A stretch of DNA of 64,000 nt from Amulumruptor sp947039275 (GTDB lineage: Bacteria > Bacteroidota > Bacteroidia > Bacteroidales > Muribaculaceae): the NCBI GenBank assembly GCA_947039275.1, contig CAMQYL010000011.1:18829-82828 (forward strand), written 5' to 3'. Every line of letters starts with the position of its first letter. Within the stretch, counting starts at the first letter, position 1. The position numbers and the translations under genes were made by a program. The notes beneath the pieces are model-generated. The model ran no database searches and was not told the DNA's origin. It was given only the letters and a program-made list of their open reading frames with translations. Of the stretch, positions 24,460-35,172 are shown piece by piece.

Positions 24460-25809
24460 CTATATCTTTTTGAGTATGAAATATGTGGGATGATAGGTCA
24501 GTGTAAGCTTATCGGCGTGCTTCATCTCAGACAGCAAGCGGCGTGTGATGCCTACGGTCTGGCGCGATGATACGCCGTTTACCCCTGTCAGCCTGAGGTG
24601 AGTAAGCATTTCGCGCATGCTTTCAAAACTGATAGTCATACGCTCCTCGTCGACTGCAACTAACTGCAAATCGTCAGGTAGTAACTTTGCAAAATCTTCT
24701 ACTGAGTGATAATAAAGCGACTTCGGAACAATGCCGTCAAGCTCGCTGAAATGCAGCTCTCCGAAGCCTGACAATACCATCATGCCTCCAGACGGAAGCG
24801 ATGACGCAACACGTTGCATAAACCTCCTCGGAGAGTTGAACCACTGCATTGCTGAGGCTGTCACTATCGTGTCGCACTTGGCTGATGTAAACGTGTGCGT
24901 CTCGGCATCGCCGATTGTGACACCGTCAAAGCTCGGATACAGGTCTACAAGTTGAACGTGGTGGCACCATGGCTCATTAATGTAGTGCTCGGTCATAAAT
25001 CCGCAACCCACGCCAAATTCAAGGATGCTCTGCTGCGGTCTGTCGTCATGTTTGCGCCAAAGTTCAAACAGGTGCTGTGCTATATACCGTTGTACGCTTG
25101 CTTCTTGCGGATAAGTGGCTGATGCGGCTGAAAACCGTTCGCCGATCAGTGACTTGTCGCGTATATGGAGGTCAAGGATGCGCTGAAAGTCGGGTAGATG
25201 ACAGCCCTCGGTCTCAGTGACGCATGGATGTCCTTCCCATGCCTGCCTTTGATTGGCAGATGGGATGATGAGGTCGTTGTTACTGATGATGACGCGGTCA
25301 AATATCAGAGGAGACTGACAGGATGCGCCATTGTCACGTATCGCTTCTAATTCGGGGCGCAATGTAGCGAAGGCGCGCTTTGGGGCGTACTGCGCAAATT
25401 GACGGTATGAGGCAGCCGACCCGCAGACTCTCCGATAGAATTTGGCGAGGCTTGCCTCTGTCAGCCCGTCAAGTGTGCCTTGGAAGATATTCTCAGGTAT
25501 GCCATATTGGTCATTTATCGGAGTCATGGTACCATTGACGGCTATGGCTGCGGTCACATGGAGAAGATGCCTGTTGTTGTGGATGAATTCGGCTGCGGCA
25601 GGTACTCCCCATGACCATGCTATGATGCATACCTCCTCGTAACCGTCAAGCATGCTTATATCGGCAGCAGTGTCACGGTAGTCATATGCCACATAGATGT
25701 CGTAACCTTCCTTGTGCAACGTGGCAAACGGATGTGCATCCATTGCCCATCCGGCAAAAATCACCACGGCTCTCGTTGCCTCTGATTTATGTATGCGCTC
25801 AATGATCAT
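24460..25809 (-). CDS. BioG-BioC fusion: pimeloyl-ACP methyl esterase plus malonyl-ACP methyltransferase
   Basis: One 449-residue chain carries the first and last enzymes of the methyl-ester route to pimeloyl-ACP. Residues 1 to about 205 are a BioG (DUF452) alpha/beta-hydrolase with nucleophile Ser66 in CIIAWSWGVPAA. Other family cues are the early FAGWAMDAHPF and a candidate catalytic His in EGCHLPDF. Residues about 215-449 are BioC, a class I SAM methyltransferase with ILEFGVGCGFMTEHYI and the ASAMQWFNSP post-motif characteristic of BioC. BioC caps malonyl-ACP with a methyl ester and BioG removes it after elongation. It overlaps bioF by ATGA. Fusions of this type are known in Bacteroides. 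Confidence 0.9.
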   Translation of the reverse strand: MIIERIHKSEATRAVVIFAGWAMDAHPFATLHKEGYDIYVAYDYRDTAADISMLDGYEEVCIIAWSWGVPAAAEFIHNNRHLLHVTAAIAVNGTMTPINDQYGIPENIFQGTLDGLTEASLAKFYRRVCGSAASYRQFAQYAPKRAFATLRPELEAIRDNGASCQSPLIFDRVIISNNDLIIPSANQRQAWEGHPCVTETEGCHLPDFQRILDLHIRDKSLIGERFSAASATYPQEASVQRYIAQHLFELWRKHDDRPQQSILEFGVGCGFMTEHYINEPWCHHVQLVDLYPSFDGVTIGDAETHTFTSAKCDTIVTASAMQWFNSPRRFMQRVASSLPSGGMMVLSGFGELHFSELDGIVPKSLYYHSVEDFAKLLPDDLQLVAVDEERMTISFESMREMLTHLRLTGVNGVSSRQTVGITRRLLSEMKHADKLTLTYHPTYFILKKI

Positions 25810-26924
25810 GGCTGGCAGATTTTCAATATCTTTTCAGAAACCATGTCTACTTGGTCGTATGTCATGGATGCATTGAGACTTATGCGGAGCCGTTCGGTTC
25901 CCGGGGGGACTGTCGGTGTGCGTATCGGCAGTATCTTGATGCCTTGGTCAAGCAGCGCACGTGAGATTTCAAGTGTTCGCACCGCATCGCCTATGATATA
26001 TGGCACAATCTGTGTGCCTGCATCTAATCCGAGGTTTTGGCGCATACGTGCCGAGATTGTGGCAAGATGGGCGCGGCGGTCATCCTGACAGATGCTATGA
26101 TTTAGTACAAACAGGCTCCATGCTGCCGACATTGGAGGGATAGCGGTAGAGAAGATAAAGCTGCGGCAGCGGTTGACCGCTACATCGCGCAGGGTAGGTG
26201 ACATTATGGCAAATGCTCCCTGTGAGGCAAGTGCCTTGCCAAATGTTCCCACGATGACATCCACCATGTCGCCTTTGGGAGTGTCGGCGACCACGCCAAG
26301 ACCATTGTGTCCGAAGCAACCTACAGCGTGAGCCTCGTCGATACACATCATCACATTGTCATGGCGGCGTTTTATGTCGATAAGGGCATCTATCGGTGCG
26401 ATGTCTCCGTCCATGCTGTAGACGCTTTCAGCGATAATCCATATGCGGACATCTGGTTGCTCAGCGCGGTAGCGGTTGAGGAGACGTTCGAGGTGCGCGG
26501 TGTCGTTATGCCGCCAGCGGGCATGGGTTGCATCGCTTAGTTTCATGCCGTCAATGATGCTTGCATGCACGAGTTTGTCGGCGAGTATGATGTCACTGGC
26601 ATCGGTCAGCCCGCTGATCAGCCCGGTATTGGCGTGGTATCCTGAATTGAAAAGGAGAGCCTGCCGTCCATATAATTCGCCGAGCCGATTCTCGAGCGCA
26701 CTGTAGTACCGTTGGCTTCCTGCAAGCAGTCGTGCGGCTGATGATGTCATGGGTATGGAAAGATGGTCTGCGGAAGCGAAGAAGCTCTGTTGCAGCGTCG
26801 GGTCGGAGGCATATCCCATATAGTCGTTTGATGACAGGTCTATGACCGTCGCGGTCTGTTCGGTCGGGATGGCGCGTAGGTTGCCTGATGAGGAGAGACG
26901 GTCTAATAGTGATTGATAGTCCAT
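25806..26924 (-). CDS. bioF: 8-amino-7-oxononanoate synthase
   Basis: BioF condenses pimeloyl-ACP with alanine, releasing CO2, to make KAPA. The 372-residue PLP enzyme has LSSNDYMGYA, the glycine loop NSGYHANTGLISGL, IIAESVYSMDGDIAP, CIDEAHAVGCFGHNG, and the PLP lysine in IVGTFGKALASQGA. I choose the ATG at 26924 (MDYQSLLDRL). A TTG 13 codons upstream would overlap the sprA stop. It starts 16 bases after sprA and probably shares its transcript, then runs into bioGC with an ATGA overlap. Confidence 0.95.
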   Translation of the reverse strand: MDYQSLLDRLSSSGNLRAIPTEQTATVIDLSSNDYMGYASDPTLQQSFFASADHLSIPMTSSAARLLAGSQRYYSALENRLGELYGRQALLFNSGYHANTGLISGLTDASDIILADKLVHASIIDGMKLSDATHARWRHNDTAHLERLLNRYRAEQPDVRIWIIAESVYSMDGDIAPIDALIDIKRRHDNVMMCIDEAHAVGCFGHNGLGVVADTPKGDMVDVIVGTFGKALASQGAFAIMSPTLRDVAVNRCRSFIFSTAIPPMSAAWSLFVLNHSICQDDRRAHLATISARMRQNLGLDAGTQIVPYIIGDAVRTLEISRALLDQGIKILPIRTPTVPPGTERLRISLNASMTYDQVDMVSEKILKICQP

Positions 26925-26940
26925 TTCTGTTGGGAGGCTG

Positions 26941-29900
26941 CTATTGAGCCAGCGAGATGTCAAACGTGAAGCCGAAATCGGTGGTGGATGTCGGGAAGGC
27001 GTTGGTGGATACTATAGGAGTATGTATCTGGTGCCTGAAATATCCGCCGAAGGAGAGCAGTCGTGATACGGCATATTTTGCTATGATGTTGAGGTCTACG
27101 GTGCGTGCTCCGTTTGTGCCCTGGGTGAAGCGGCTCTGGATGGTGCGGATGAGAGCCTGGGTTACCTGATATGAGAACTCGCCTTGCAGGGTGAGGTCGT
27201 TGTTGAAGCCGGTCTGCTTCTTGCCGAGCTTGAGCACGGAGTTGAAATTGTTGATGACGTAACCTGCGCTGACACCGATGCGGCGCGAGAGGTTTTCCAC
27301 GACCTGCCCGGCTGAGGTGTTGAGAGTCAGATTACGTGTATCAGCCCACTGCACGCTGAAATTGAGATTGTTGTTGAGCGTGGCAGCAACACGAATCAGG
27401 GGGTTGAACCGCTCGTTGATGCTGACTGACTGCACGTTGTAGGGCGAAGATGGAAGCACCAGACCTGTGGTCTCATTGTAGAGGAAACCGAGATTTCCAC
27501 CTATGCCAGCACTTTCCCATGTGCCGTGGCTTGCATAAGAGCCCACTTCGTAGGAGCACTGGTAAGCATGTGAGATGGTGAAGCTCTTGAATATGTTGCG
27601 CATATTCCCCAGGTTGATAAGACCGTCATAGGTGATGGTCCAGTTGGGGAGAATCTGTGCGATGGACGGGAATATGTCAAGATACTGTTTCTCAGGATTG
27701 GTGCCGGTGTAGGCTGCGATGAAAGCCGGGATGAGTACGTCGCTGCTTGTCGGGCTTACGCCGTTGGCAGGGTCAAACGGCTTTCCAGCCTGGTCATTGG
27801 CGGGCTGTCCATGTGCGAATACACCTGTTTGCGGATAGTTCGTGCCTTGATACTGTGCATCATATCTGCGCTGCATTATAGCCACGTAATCACACATCTT
27901 GTCAAAGGCATCACTGCGGTAATTGTCAGATGCGCTATATGAACGCAGGGCGGTAGCAATGGCTACATGTGACTTGGTGTAGCGCCCCGAGTAGGTGGTC
28001 ATCAGATTGGATGTGCCAAACTGTATGTTGCTCACCTGGTCGTGGCTGCGGGCACCTGTCAGACGCACCTTGAAACCTTTGAACAGTTCGAGATTGAGTT
28101 CGATGGTCAGGTTGTCGTTTTTGGTGAACATGGCTGGCGAGTTGAGGGTCTCGTCTCTCATGAGCCATCCGCGGTCAAGTGCATCATTGAGGAAACCCTC
28201 GTCGGTCATGCCGAAGGCAAACGCCATGCCGGGAGCCATAGGTCCGTATGTGAGGTTTTGTCCGAATACATCGCCTGCATTGGGGATAAACATAGGTATC
28301 TCGGAGCGGTTACCGTGTTTCCACACCACTCTGAGGTTACGCGGACTCATCAGCAGTCGTGTGCTGTAGGCGAGCAGTTCGGTCCAGAAGGTCTTGTCAG
28401 TCTTGAGTACTTCGTTGACAGTGAATTTCAGCGATTCGCTGCCATGTGTAAGCACCTCTATGGTGTTGGGGTCTATTACCTTGGTACGTATCTCAAAAGG
28501 TGTGCCGTCAGCTTTCACAGCCACTACGTTGACCTTTTTAGTGCGCAGGTTGTGGCGTATGGTGAGGGTCGTGTCGGGACGAAGTGAGAATGTTCGCTCG
28601 TATTTACGCGGTTTCTTTTCGGGTTGGTTGCGGTTATTGCGTGTATTGGCGAAGCGTTTGTTGATCTCCTTGAGATAGGCGAATTTGGTGTAGATGTTGT
28701 CAAATTGCAGCGAGCCGTTGACAGTCCAGGTGCCTTCGTTCTGGATACGGTTGCCCGAACTGCGGTCGCCCACGATGGTGGCACGGTCCCAGTTATATGT
28801 ACCGCGGTAGTCGGCTGAGGCGTTGAGCATGTCAAGGACCGGAATCTTGTTAAACGGAGCCTTGTAAGTGGCTACAAATTCCTGGTTGTAACCCCAAGGT
28901 GTACCGAGCCGCAGGATGCTGTTCCACACGGTGTCGCGCCACTCCTTGTAGCGGTCGGGGAAGAGTGTGCGGTTGACCACGCCTTCGGTCTCCTCGATGC
29001 GGGCACGTGTCTGTGTGTTGATGGTGAATTCAAGCGAATTTGTCAGTTTCCAAGCGAGATTGAGACGGCGGTTCCAGTAGAAATCCTTGGCAGCGTATGC
29101 CGGCATTGTCGGTGTCAGTTCGGGATGGTCATAGTTGAACTCCGCACGCTGCTGTGTCTCCTCATAGTGTCGGGTCATGACGGTGGAGAGCATGATGGTG
29201 CGTGGGAAGTAGAAGAGTTCCCAGTCACGGACGAATCGCAGGTTGCGGTTTTTGCTCTTGATGAAACCGAACGGTTTCACTCCCTTGGCATAGGGAGAGT
29301 AGGTATATGTCAGACCTCCGCTGTAGTCGTTGTTATACTCATGGTCGGTAGTAGGATCATGGTGAGTCTTCTTGCGGAATGAGAAATTGGCAACGAAGTT
29401 GGCTGGATCCCATGGCTTGGGCACTTCGCTTCGGCGGTCAAATTTCCATTCTGACATGGCGAAGTTCTGATTGACGGTGCGGGTGACCGAATAGCCCTCT
29501 ATGAAATCCTTCTCTTCTTGTGTGGTGGCGTCTTCCACGGCATCGCTCACTTTGACATCGTTGTCAAGAGGATTGTACTTAGGCGTGGTGCGCTCCATCG
29601 AATATGAGTAGTAGATGGGAGCGTTGAGCTTCGCCTTCTCAGGCACGAAGCGGTGCAGATCGCCCTCTACGGTGACATTGTATTTCTCGTACTTGTCAAG
29701 GCGGCGCGAATTGAGTCCCTGGTCTACGGATCCGAATCCGTCAGTTTCTATGTGGCCGCCAAACTGCACACGGGCGATGTCGCTCAGACCTATTGTGGCA
29801 TCTATCTTTGCTGCCCAGCCACCTGAGTTGGTGAAGTCTGACACGCGAAGCTCGTTGACCCACACGGTGACATTGTCAATCTTTCCGGTGCGGACATTGC

Positions 29901-32900
29901 GCACACCTATCATCAGAGTCTGGATGCTTCCTATCGAGGGATTGCCCTTGACGCGCAGTTTGCGGTCGCGGTTGTCATCAGATGGCTCTGTGTAGACCTT
30001 TGAGGTGTCGAAGTGGGCGCGGTTACGGCTTCGCTTGAGATTTACGAGGTCTTGCAGCTCGAAATCGAAATAGTTTGGCCATACGGCTTCACGGTCGGAT
30101 AGGCTCTGGTTGTTGTACGACGGACCTACTGGGGTGAGAATGAGGGGTTTTGCCACTTCGTAGAAGTTGTTGTATGCGTCAGAGCCTAGACGGATGAATA
30201 CCTCCAGCGAATTAGGCTCTATGGAACCTTGCACGGTCGACTGGGCATGGTGACCGTGTACCCACAGTTGCATGCTCTTGTAGTTACGTACGTCAAGCGA
30301 TGTAGACTTGTAGATGGCACGTGCGGCTCCTGGCTCAAGGTCTTTGACAGTGAATGAGAGAGAGCCTTCATTGAGCTGCTGGGCTGATGTAGAGTTGGCT
30401 TCCTGTTCCTGTGTCACGCCGGGAGGCAACACGTAGTTGATTGGCTCGGAGTCGGAGTTGTTAAAGAGGCTGAGTGCCTCGGTGCTCATCTGGCTCGTCG
30501 GGGGATTGGTGGGGTCTTCAAGATTTTTGTCATACATGCGCCATGTACCGCGGACAAATTGGAAGTTGGCAAGACGCATATGCACCGTGTTGTCAAAACC
30601 TTCGAGCTGCATGCGCATAAACCGCAGATTGGCGAAGTTGGAGATGGAGCCTACCTGCGAGTCAGGCTGCTTGATGGGTATGATGAAGTGATACCATGTC
30701 ACCTCCTGGGTCGACAGGTCATCGTAGGTGATGGTGTATGTGCGAGTCTCGGTGATGCGTCCTTTGTTTCCTTCCTGGCGTAGGTCAGAGAGGTCTATCT
30801 CATATTGGTAATAGTTGTTTGACTCGTTCATCGTGCCGTCTCCGTTGATGTCCTCGGCATCAGGAGTGTTTTTATAAGCCTGATACTGTGCCGGGGCTTC
30901 AGGGTTATTGCGGGCGAGAGAGTTGTATTCCAATCCGTTGTAATGTTTGTAACGTTGCAGTATATCAAGTCCCTCGTCGTCATAGTCATCGCCGAGGTAA
31001 TAATGGTAATCATCGTTGGCAGGGTCCTTAAGCACCGAGTCCATCGTAGCCTGGTCGGGTGATTGAGCCGACACCTTGTTGATGAAATCGCTGTAGGTAG
31101 GGAACTGCTGTTCCTGCGCATCGCTGAGCGCGTCAAGACCGACGTCCTGTACGGGGCGTGAATCGTTGTTGTCAGCAAACGCGTAGCCCATGGATGAGCG
31201 GGCTGGCACGTAGCCCCAGACGGTCTCGTCAAGCGGTGAGTCGGCTCCGCCGTAGGGGATGCCGTTCTCGTAGCTTTTGCGTCCGTCTTTGAGGATATCC
31301 TCGGAGATGTCACCGAGCTGTATCTTCATGGTGCCTTCGCGCGAGGCTGCCACGAAGTTCTGCGGCGCATAGTCCATGAAGGGGTCCATCAGCCAGAATT
31401 CCAGGTACTCGATGTTGTTCTGGTCGAAGTTTGTGGTGTCGAGTTTGCGCATGGCTGTGCCCCAGCTCTTCTGTGCCAGTTCGCGCACGGAGGCTGACTG
31501 CTCGGAGGTCACAGGATTACTGCGGAATCCCAGTATGTCCTGACGGTAATAGTCGGGGTTGACGTTGTAAGGACCGCGTTCAAGCGGGTAGAATGAGAAG
31601 TTGAAAGTGTTGATATAGTCAATGTCATTGACATAGTCGGCACTTCCTGGGAATAGCTCGAGTTTCTTTATCTGACGCACGTAGGGATTTTCAAGGATAA
31701 CCTTGTTGCCCGATATGTTGCGCGGTGCACCGCTTGTGCGCTCGTTGATAAAGAGCTGGTCGATGATGTTCCAGTTAAGCATCGCGCGCTGGAATCCTGT
31801 TTCAAGATCTGATGGTATGTTGCCTGCCTCGTCAGCAATGGTGCGTTCATAGGGTGCGCTGCCTATCTGCCATGCCGAGGGGTAGGCGAGTGACAGTGCG
31901 CTCGATGAGGTGTCAAAGTCATCGATATACACACTGCCGTTGTTGTTGCCGCTCTTGACGGTGTGGGGTATGATCTGTGCGAACTCGCCCTTGAGGTTGA
32001 GGGTGGAGGGCTGGGTGGCGTTGACGGTCGGAATCTTGTTGAGGAGTGACGTGAGCCAGTTGAAGCGCGTGTTATAGTCGAAGTTGAAACCCCATATGGT
32101 GTTGTTGACCACATTGTCGCTGATGGAGATTTTCTGACGCTGCGTCTTCTCGGAGTAGTGCATCACAGTAGCTCCTACGGAGAAGTCGCGGTTGAACTGA
32201 TATTGCAGATCCAGTCCGAGCAGTGTACGCTTCTGAAGCATGTTCATGCCTTGGTCTTCAAGGCTGACCGAGATGTTTTGACCCGAGTCGATGATGCTCT
32301 GGTTGAGGATGGTGACCAATCCCATGGAATAGTCTACGGTATAGTCGGTGTTCTCTATCAGCCGCGTACCTCCGGCTGTCACTACCACAGAGCCGCGGGG
32401 GACGTTGGTGGCGTTGAGGCGGATGGTGTTGCCAGTGGCTGCCTGCATGCGTCCTTGCAGGGTGAACACATTGGAGTTTTCGGTCTCTATGTTTTCACTC
32501 TGGAGCTTGGTGTATAGGTCGTAGTAGCAATATTTGTCAGCCTCGGCTCGTGAAAAACCGCTACGCATTATCTGCTCGGCAAGGTATTCGCCGAACGGTT
32601 CGGTCACAGGGAATATGATACGCCCTGTTTGAGGAAGCACGGTGTAACCGTCGAGCCAGTCAAAGAAGCCGTCCGATGGACTCTGGTTGGTGGAGTTCAG
32701 GCGGTCGAGACCAAGTAGTTGGAGCAGAGGTGTCTGTCCGATAGTGCCTGACAGGGGCAGGTATATCTGCTCCACGTTGCCATTGGTCTGGTTGAGAAAC
32801 TTGACATCAAGCTTGAAGTGGTCGCGCACAAGTGAATAACCGCCTGTGTTGTAGACGTTACGCATCATCAGCTTCCACGTCTTCATGTCAGAGTTGGACT

Positions 32901-34458
32901 GCACACTCTTGAGCATCTTGACCATAAGGGGGCGTTCGGTCTCCTGGACAGAACTTGACATGGTGCCGACGTAGTAGGTGGTGCCGTTGTAGGTGTATTC
33001 GTAAGAAATGCCGAGTACTTCGTCACGAAGCTGTGAGCGCAAGGAGATATAGCCGAGCTGCTTGTTGACGGTATATTCGCCCGACGAAAGCAGACGCGCT
33101 TTCTCTACCTTCATGTAGTCGTTACCGGAGACGAGTCCGCGAGTCGAAAGAATCTGCTCGGCTCCATTGAAGTTCTCTATATCCTTGACTGAGGCATAGA
33201 GGTCGTTGTTGTTGTTACTCGGGCGTTTGCCCTCGTTGCCTCCGGTGACGTGGACTTGTGTGGGATTCTGAAGATTGGAGGTGACGCTCTCGCCGAGGTC
33301 GGTAAAGGCTATGATGTCGCGCGAGTTGTTGTAGTTGCCGGTGCGGTTGGTGACCCATACTTCCACATTATTGATTTCCACGCCTGATGTGGTCAGAGGA
33401 AGATTGGCGGCAAATTCGTTATAGTGGTCGTAGAAGTAGAGTCCGAGGAAATAGTGGCGGTCAGAGTCATAGTCATGGGCTTTGACCATGAATTCGGTGG
33501 TCTGTGCGCCTCCTTCGGTCGATACGCTCTTTGATGCAGAGTTTTGCTGTGCGACAAGGGCTGTGGCAGTCAGTTTGCCGAATTGCAGCTTTGTCTTGAG
33601 ACCGAAAAGGGCGGTGGCTCCGCGTATTAGGGTTCCGCCAGTGGTCATGCTGACGTTACCTGCCTCGATTTCTTTGACTATGTCGTCCTCTTCGCCTTTG
33701 TATGCCAATTTGAGATTCTTGGAATCGAAGTCAAAGGTGGCATCGGTGTTGTATGACATGTTAAATGACATGCGGTTGCCGACAGTGGCATTGACCGTAG
33801 CCTGTATCTTCTGGTCAAAGTCAAAACGGGTGGTGCGCTGGTGGCGTTTGCTTCGTGATGGGTCGCCGTTGTACTGGCTTGATATACCCATGTTGATCTG
33901 CATGTTGCCATTGAGCTTGAGATTGACACCTCCAGGACCGAATATCTTTTCAAGCGGTCCGAGAGCAAAATTCATGTCGAAAATATTAAACGGCTTTTTC
34001 TTCGACTCGTCAAGTTCTTCGGCGTTACGCTGGCGGTAGTAGTCAAGCATAGACTGGCGCATCTGCCAGTCGTTATATTGCTGTGGAGTGAGAATAAATG
34101 GTGTGGCGACTTCCATGTCGCCTACACGTGTACGCACCACGTAGACTCCTGTCACAGGGTCATACTCGGGCACAGTGGTGATATTGGAGGGTGTGGCGAA
34201 GTCGGCTGCAAATTCCTGATTGAGCAGATAATCCACATCTGGAGGCACAGTGTAGCCTACCGGGAATGGGGTCATCAACGAATCTGCTGCCTGCATGAGT
34301 GGATTGCCAACGGGTACAGGGGGTGGGGGTGGAGCTGACAGTGAACTCTGACGGTATTGCGCCCGTGAGGGCATGACCAAGCCGGCTACCGCTATGATGA
34401 CGGCAGCTATGCAAAGGCTTGTGACATGTCTGTATCGGCGGGAACGTGGTGAATTCAC
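26941..34458 (-). CDS. sprA: T9SS outer-membrane translocon SprA
   Basis: SprA is the very large beta-barrel that forms the type IX secretion channel in the outer membrane. The product is 2505 residues, similar to the roughly 2400 of Flavobacterium SprA. It begins with a GTG start and a signal peptide (hydrophobic CIAAVIIAVAGLVMP, then SRAQ), contains two SprA N-terminal-type segments, and is beta-rich to an aromatic-acidic end (FGFTFDISLAQ). No in-frame ATG precedes a stop upstream, so GTG at 34458 is preferred. It lies 27 bases after ruvA, a synteny seen in other Bacteroidota. porV in this window encodes the partner that collects cargo from the channel. Confidence 0.93.
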   Translation of the reverse strand: MNSPRSRRYRHVTSLCIAAVIIAVAGLVMPSRAQYRQSSLSAPPPPPVPVGNPLMQAADSLMTPFPVGYTVPPDVDYLLNQEFAADFATPSNITTVPEYDPVTGVYVVRTRVGDMEVATPFILTPQQYNDWQMRQSMLDYYRQRNAEELDESKKKPFNIFDMNFALGPLEKIFGPGGVNLKLNGNMQINMGISSQYNGDPSRSKRHQRTTRFDFDQKIQATVNATVGNRMSFNMSYNTDATFDFDSKNLKLAYKGEEDDIVKEIEAGNVSMTTGGTLIRGATALFGLKTKLQFGKLTATALVAQQNSASKSVSTEGGAQTTEFMVKAHDYDSDRHYFLGLYFYDHYNEFAANLPLTTSGVEINNVEVWVTNRTGNYNNSRDIIAFTDLGESVTSNLQNPTQVHVTGGNEGKRPSNNNNDLYASVKDIENFNGAEQILSTRGLVSGNDYMKVEKARLLSSGEYTVNKQLGYISLRSQLRDEVLGISYEYTYNGTTYYVGTMSSSVQETERPLMVKMLKSVQSNSDMKTWKLMMRNVYNTGGYSLVRDHFKLDVKFLNQTNGNVEQIYLPLSGTIGQTPLLQLLGLDRLNSTNQSPSDGFFDWLDGYTVLPQTGRIIFPVTEPFGEYLAEQIMRSGFSRAEADKYCYYDLYTKLQSENIETENSNVFTLQGRMQAATGNTIRLNATNVPRGSVVVTAGGTRLIENTDYTVDYSMGLVTILNQSIIDSGQNISVSLEDQGMNMLQKRTLLGLDLQYQFNRDFSVGATVMHYSEKTQRQKISISDNVVNNTIWGFNFDYNTRFNWLTSLLNKIPTVNATQPSTLNLKGEFAQIIPHTVKSGNNNGSVYIDDFDTSSSALSLAYPSAWQIGSAPYERTIADEAGNIPSDLETGFQRAMLNWNIIDQLFINERTSGAPRNISGNKVILENPYVRQIKKLELFPGSADYVNDIDYINTFNFSFYPLERGPYNVNPDYYRQDILGFRSNPVTSEQSASVRELAQKSWGTAMRKLDTTNFDQNNIEYLEFWLMDPFMDYAPQNFVAASREGTMKIQLGDISEDILKDGRKSYENGIPYGGADSPLDETVWGYVPARSSMGYAFADNNDSRPVQDVGLDALSDAQEQQFPTYSDFINKVSAQSPDQATMDSVLKDPANDDYHYYLGDDYDDEGLDILQRYKHYNGLEYNSLARNNPEAPAQYQAYKNTPDAEDINGDGTMNESNNYYQYEIDLSDLRQEGNKGRITETRTYTITYDDLSTQEVTWYHFIIPIKQPDSQVGSISNFANLRFMRMQLEGFDNTVHMRLANFQFVRGTWRMYDKNLEDPTNPPTSQMSTEALSLFNNSDSEPINYVLPPGVTQEQEANSTSAQQLNEGSLSFTVKDLEPGAARAIYKSTSLDVRNYKSMQLWVHGHHAQSTVQGSIEPNSLEVFIRLGSDAYNNFYEVAKPLILTPVGPSYNNQSLSDREAVWPNYFDFELQDLVNLKRSRNRAHFDTSKVYTEPSDDNRDRKLRVKGNPSIGSIQTLMIGVRNVRTGKIDNVTVWVNELRVSDFTNSGGWAAKIDATIGLSDIARVQFGGHIETDGFGSVDQGLNSRRLDKYEKYNVTVEGDLHRFVPEKAKLNAPIYYSYSMERTTPKYNPLDNDVKVSDAVEDATTQEEKDFIEGYSVTRTVNQNFAMSEWKFDRRSEVPKPWDPANFVANFSFRKKTHHDPTTDHEYNNDYSGGLTYTYSPYAKGVKPFGFIKSKNRNLRFVRDWELFYFPRTIMLSTVMTRHYEETQQRAEFNYDHPELTPTMPAYAAKDFYWNRRLNLAWKLTNSLEFTINTQTRARIEETEGVVNRTLFPDRYKEWRDTVWNSILRLGTPWGYNQEFVATYKAPFNKIPVLDMLNASADYRGTYNWDRATIVGDRSSGNRIQNEGTWTVNGSLQFDNIYTKFAYLKEINKRFANTRNNRNQPEKKPRKYERTFSLRPDTTLTIRHNLRTKKVNVVAVKADGTPFEIRTKVIDPNTIEVLTHGSESLKFTVNEVLKTDKTFWTELLAYSTRLLMSPRNLRVVWKHGNRSEIPMFIPNAGDVFGQNLTYGPMAPGMAFAFGMTDEGFLNDALDRGWLMRDETLNSPAMFTKNDNLTIELNLELFKGFKVRLTGARSHDQVSNIQFGTSNLMTTYSGRYTKSHVAIATALRSYSASDNYRSDAFDKMCDYVAIMQRRYDAQYQGTNYPQTGVFAHGQPANDQAGKPFDPANGVSPTSSDVLIPAFIAAYTGTNPEKQYLDIFPSIAQILPNWTITYDGLINLGNMRNIFKSFTISHAYQCSYEVGSYASHGTWESAGIGGNLGFLYNETTGLVLPSSPYNVQSVSINERFNPLIRVAATLNNNLNFSVQWADTRNLTLNTSAGQVVENLSRRIGVSAGYVINNFNSVLKLGKKQTGFNNDLTLQGEFSYQVTQALIRTIQSRFTQGTNGARTVDLNIIAKYAVSRLLSFGGYFRHQIHTPIVSTNAFPTSTTDFGFTFDISLAQ

Positions 34459-34485
34459 TTCAGATAGTGCGTGAGAGATAGCAGA

Positions 34486-35067
34486 TTACATCATCGAAAG
34501 AGCTTTCTTGATGGCTTTTTCGGCAGTGGTGAGCGGATCGGCATCGTAGATTTTTTTCAGTGCTTTGACTGATGCCTGTCGCTGGAAACCGAGCATGACC
34601 AAAGCTGCGAGAGCTTCCTCAAATGTTTCGTTGCGCTTGCCACCTACATTTAATAACGTGTCGTCACCCGGTTTTATTTTGTCACGCAGGTCCACTATGA
34701 TTCTTTCGGCAGTTTTGGCTCCGACGCCTTTGACGCTTTTGAGCGTGCTGACATCGCCCTGAGATATGGCTGCTTCAAGCGAGGAGGGAGGCAGAGCCGA
34801 AAGCACTGTGCGGGCTGTATTGGCTCCGACGCCGCTGACTCCGATAAGCAGCCTGAACAGTTCGCGCTCTTTTGCCGAGCCGAAACCAAACAGCAGATGG
34901 GCATCTTCGCGTATTATTTCATGGATGAATATGCGGGCTGATTCTTTTCCTTGCAGACTGTCAAAAGTGCTTACCGAGATTTCTATCCCATAGCCTATCC
35001 CGGCTGTCTCTATGACCATGTAGGTGGGTGTCAATTGGGCTATAGTACCCTTGATATATTCTATCAT
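34486..35067 (-). CDS. ruvA: Holliday junction DNA helicase subunit RuvA
   Basis: RuvA binds four-way junctions and loads the RuvB motor for branch migration. The 193-residue protein begins MIEYIKGTIAQLTPTYMVIE, the usual OB-fold start. It carries two helix-hairpin-helix motifs (LLIGVSGVGANTARTVLS and TLKSVKGVGAKTAERIIVDL, about residues 70-130) and the C-terminal domain III (EEALAALVMLGFQRQASVKAL) that contacts RuvB. It leads the sprA-bio run. The 105 bases upstream hold two modest hairpins. Confidence 0.96.
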   Translation of the reverse strand: MIEYIKGTIAQLTPTYMVIETAGIGYGIEISVSTFDSLQGKESARIFIHEIIREDAHLLFGFGSAKERELFRLLIGVSGVGANTARTVLSALPPSSLEAAISQGDVSTLKSVKGVGAKTAERIIVDLRDKIKPGDDTLLNVGGKRNETFEEALAALVMLGFQRQASVKALKKIYDADPLTTAEKAIKKALSMM

Positions 35068-35172
35068 TGGTTATCGTATCTAATCACACCGAACGCTCCG
35101 TCAGGTCAGTGAGTCCCGGCGGAGCGTGCGTGTGAGTGTCAGATATGCGGGATGGTAGGTCCCGTATCCGTT

